In this document: in pieces, positions 5,843 through 7,704 of the stretch
How the letters are laid out: each line of letters begins with the position of its first letter
Position numbering within the stretch: position 1 is the first letter of the stretch
Assembly: GCA_037445245.1 (NCBI GenBank)
Contig: JBBIKU010000111.1
Coordinates: forward strand, 1-7,704
From: JBBIKU01 sp037445245
Lineage (GTDB): Bacteria; Chloroflexota; Anaerolineae; Anaerolineales; Anaerolineaceae
Reading direction: 5' to 3'
Length of the DNA: 7,704 nucleotides
Translations under genes and position numbers: made by a program
Notes under the pieces: model-generated
Database searches by the model: none
What the model was told of the DNA's origin: nothing
Seen by the model: only the letters and a program-made list of their open reading frames with translations

Positions 5843-6838
5843 CTAAGGTGAGTTGCGGGCTTGATCGACGATCGCCATCTTGCGGGCTATCATTTGCCGG
5901 GTTTCTTTCATCGATTCTTCAATCAGGGGATAAACGTACCACGCCGTCATCCAACCGAACATCCCGCCGGTGATCGATCGCAACAGCGGCGTGCTTTCGC
6001 GAATGGGAAACCAGGCTGGCGCCAGGCTGCCCATCAGGCTGGGAAGCTGAGAAGCGCCATCCAGCCCGATTGGACCCAATCCCAGCACCAGCCAGAAATA
6101 CCAGGGGATGATTTTAATCCGCCGTCCGCTAATCCAAAAAATGATCCCGAACAAAAAGATGGCGCCGTAAATTGCCACATCGCGCTGGCAGAGCGCCACT
6201 TTGTAGCCAAGGCGGGGATTGCCGATGAAACTGCGGGCGTCCAGCAGATCTGCCTGTTCCCTCCCCGCCAGTTCCTCATAGGTGAGCACGCCGGGGATTT
6301 GAGCCAGGGCACGCGGGTAGTAGGGCTGCTCGCCAAAAATAAACCAGGAACGAAAAGCCAATTGATGACATAATGGGCTGTAGATGGTATAGATGACTCT
6401 CGCCGGCGCCTGCAGGTCGGCTTTCATCATGAGCGGGGCAAAAAACGGCAAGCCAACATACAAAAACGCCAGCAAATTGAACAGAGCGATGTAATATGTG
6501 CTGAACCAGTAAGTAAAGCGGTCGGCGCCGCTGATTTTCTTGCCGCGTTCTACCCGCTCTTTATAGGCGGGGTCGGTGGCATCCAGATGACGGGCACGGT
6601 CACGGGCTGCCCCTAGCGCCACCTGCAAATCGGTTTTGGTGATCGGGCTACGCAGCCGGTACGGGCCCACCTCAACCAGCGCAGCCTGATGAGCAAAAGC
6701 TTCTCGCAGTAGCGGATCCGATTCGATGTCGATCTGCACGAGCCGGTGGGGAACGAGGTGCTGCAATTCCTCGAGGTACGCCAGCACCTGCTGGCTGTCC
6801 TCATCGCTGCTGCGATGGTACAGTGTGACGGTGATCAT
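5843..6838 (-). CDS. Cysteine-less glutaredoxin-like domain fused to DUF2085 membrane domain
   Basis: The protein has 331 residues and two parts. Residues 1-80 (opening MITVTLYHRSSDEDSQQVL, then LVQIDIESDPLLREAF and VGPYRLRSP) follow the beta-alpha-beta pattern of short glutaredoxin-like proteins. The position where CxxC is expected, after the first strand, reads SSDEDS, so the redox dithiol is absent. Residues about 108-310 are a membrane domain with segments near 114-135, 220-237, 244-262 and 288-306. It carries the DUF2085 landmarks CHQLAFRS (C157-H158) and LCQRDVAIYGA (C217); the second Cys of the usual CxRC is replaced by Asp. The function of DUF2085 is unknown. The gene starts with an ATGA overlap with the TlpA gene stop and is preceded by GGGAG seven bases upstream. 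It may accept or relay thiol redox signals, but this is inference. Confidence 0.82.
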   Translation of the reverse strand: MITVTLYHRSSDEDSQQVLAYLEELQHLVPHRLVQIDIESDPLLREAFAHQAALVEVGPYRLRSPITKTDLQVALGAARDRARHLDATDPAYKERVERGKKISGADRFTYWFSTYYIALFNLLAFLYVGLPFFAPLMMKADLQAPARVIYTIYSPLCHQLAFRSWFIFGEQPYYPRALAQIPGVLTYEELAGREQADLLDARSFIGNPRLGYKVALCQRDVAIYGAIFLFGIIFWISGRRIKIIPWYFWLVLGLGPIGLDGASQLPSLMGSLAPAWFPIRESTPLLRSITGGMFGWMTAWYVYPLIEESMKETRQMIARKMAIVDQARNSP

Positions 6839-7389
6839 GGCTCGACTCCCAATAATTCCAGATAGCCCCTCATCAATTCTTCATTAAGCTCGCCAATATG
6901 TTGCGCTTGCAGCACGCCATCGGCATCAAGAAAAAAAGTGGTTGGCAGGGCGCGCACCAGATAGAGCGATTGCACCGCCCCTTTAGCGTCCATCAACACC
7001 GGGAAAGTGATCTCAAACTCATCCACGAACCGGCTGACCACTTGCTCCCCTTCCGAGGCGTTCACACCCAGCACCACCAGCCGGGGGGCATGCTTGGCGT
7101 GCACGTGCTGCAACAACGGCATTTCTGTCTGGCATGGCGTACACCACGTCGCCCAAAAATTGAGCACCACCGCTGCACCCCGATACTGCTCCAGGCTTAT
7201 CGTCTCTCCCAGCAAGGTCGGCAATTCGAAACCGGCAATGGGCACGCCAGACGCCGGCGGCTGGCTGCGCACTCCCCGCCCCGTGCCAGCCTCACTCGGG
7301 GAACCGTCCCAGGCGATGATGAACCCCATCGCTCCCCCGAACAGCAACCCTGCCAATAAAAGCGCCAAGCCCTTTAACTTAAATTGCAT
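6835..7389 (-). CDS. TlpA/ResA-type membrane-anchored thioredoxin
   Basis: The protein has 184 residues. Residues about 7-27 are an uncleaved-looking signal anchor (LALLLAGLLFGGAMGFIIAW) after a basic QFKLK start, placing the domain outside the cytoplasmic membrane. A flexible Pro/Gly/Ser linker leads to FELPTLLGETISLEQYRG, the usual opening of the AhpC-TSA/Redoxin fold. The active site is WATWCTPC with C83 and C86, and the cis-proline loop is ALPTTFFLD with P149. Proteins of this type keep apocytochrome c haem-binding cysteines or other extracytoplasmic thiols reduced and draw electrons from CcdA, whose gene is directly upstream. The stop of that gene (TAA) touches this ATG without a spacer and no strong Shine-Dalgarno is visible, so reinitiation is likely. 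It could equally serve cysteine redox of other substrates; no cytochrome c genes lie in the window. Confidence 0.92.
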   Translation of the reverse strand: MQFKLKGLALLLAGLLFGGAMGFIIAWDGSPSEAGTGRGVRSQPPASGVPIAGFELPTLLGETISLEQYRGAAVVLNFWATWCTPCQTEMPLLQHVHAKHAPRLVVLGVNASEGEQVVSRFVDEFEITFPVLMDAKGAVQSLYLVRALPTTFFLDADGVLQAQHIGELNEELMRGYLELLGVEP

Positions 7390-7704
7390 TTACAAACCAA
7401 AATCGATGAAAAAACTAAATTGAGCCAGTCGTTCAAAGGTGCCCAAAAACAGCAGAATTCCCACAATAATCACCAAGCCACCCATGGCGATCTCGAGGAT
7501 GTGCATCGCCTTGCCATAGCGCTGCAGTACCCTGCTTACCCAGCCCAATCCCAACGCAGCCGCCAGGAACGGAACGGCAAGACCCGCCGAGTAGGCGCTC
7601 AACAACTGCACCCCCACCGCCACCGAGCCACCGCTCAATGCCATGGTCAGAATCGCACCCAGCACCGGACCGACGCATGGCGACCACCCCGCCTTAATGG
7701 CGGA
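7390..7704 (-). CDS. ccdA: CcdA-type cytochrome c biogenesis / disulfide-electron transporter, C-terminal part
   Basis: This gene runs in from the right edge; 104 residues plus the TAA stop are visible and the N-terminal part is missing. It begins SAIKAGWSPCVGPVLGAIL, which is the hallmark second-cysteine motif of CcdA/DsbD membrane domains (GWxPCxGPVL). Three hydrophobic segments follow, VGVQLLSAYSAGLAVPFLAAA, a segment after a basic loop (GLVIIVGILLFLGTF) and the segment around the Cys itself. CcdA moves electrons from cytoplasmic thioredoxin across the membrane to partners such as ResA/TlpA, encoded immediately downstream. The first cysteine of the pair would lie outside this window. A GTG at 7665 is in frame but internal to the conserved motif and is not the start. 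Confidence 0.92.
   Translation of the reverse strand, partial: SAIKAGWSPCVGPVLGAILTMALSGGSVAVGVQLLSAYSAGLAVPFLAAALGLGWVSRVLQRYGKAMHILEIAMGGLVIIVGILLFLGTFERLAQFSFFIDFGL

Noticed and set aside
5861..6373. 170-codon open frame on the forward strand
   Set aside because: It is antisense to the DUF2085 domain, with a low-complexity His/Gln/Pro-rich translation and no family resemblance.

Overview
This window looks like an ordinary stretch of bacterial chromosome from a scaffolded draft or metagenome assembly, since it contains a run of ten Ns. Several things point to the Chloroflexota, probably Anaerolineae: a ylmD-yggS-yggT-yggU style cluster, a DUF2085 membrane protein with a glutaredoxin-like head, a TM-NACHT-HEAT protein, and the beginning of a polytopic protein of a type I associate with that phylum. 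This assignment comes from recognising families, not from a search. I see no mobile element, CRISPR array, tRNA or rRNA gene.

Left part (1-390): the beginning of a leftward membrane-protein gene (1-250, continuing off the left edge) is divergent from a rightward pair. The intergenic region between them holds an AT-rich 26-bp near-perfect palindrome (298-323) directly abutting a perfect 12-bp palindrome (324-335). It also holds a strong promoter (353-381) whose -10 box is so close to the ATG at 389 that the mRNA is predicted to be leaderless.

Rightward pair (389-3647): a coiled-coil protein ending in a C4 zinc ribbon (COG1579 type) is followed five bases later by a large membrane-anchored NACHT NTPase with a HEAT-repeat tail. 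The N10 placeholder at 3041-3050 makes the NACHT gene look frameshifted. The two sides clearly belong to one reading frame if the true gap has a length of 2 modulo 3, so I annotate one continuous gene.

Leftward operon (7704 down to 3671): seven tightly packed genes. In transcription order they are a CcdA-type disulfide-electron transporter (5' end outside the window), a TlpA/ResA-type membrane-tethered thioredoxin, a glutaredoxin-like domain lacking its cysteines fused to a DUF2085 membrane domain, a YlmD/YfiH multicopper-oxidase-fold (peptidoglycan editing/purine nucleoside) enzyme, YggS (PLP homeostasis), YggT and YggU/DUF167. Most junctions are overlaps or gaps of 0-10 nt. Several ribosome binding sites lie inside the end of the preceding gene, which suggests one translationally coupled transcript. 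The first three genes form a plausible extracytoplasmic thiol-redox relay, and the last four match the conserved ylm/ygg cluster known from many bacteria.

The most interesting points are the probable leaderless start, the paired palindromes between divergent genes, the membrane-tethered NACHT-HEAT protein coupled to a zinc-ribbon coiled-coil protein, and the cysteine-less glutaredoxin-DUF2085 fusion next to CcdA/TlpA. I do not see a clear-cut undescribed system beyond these.
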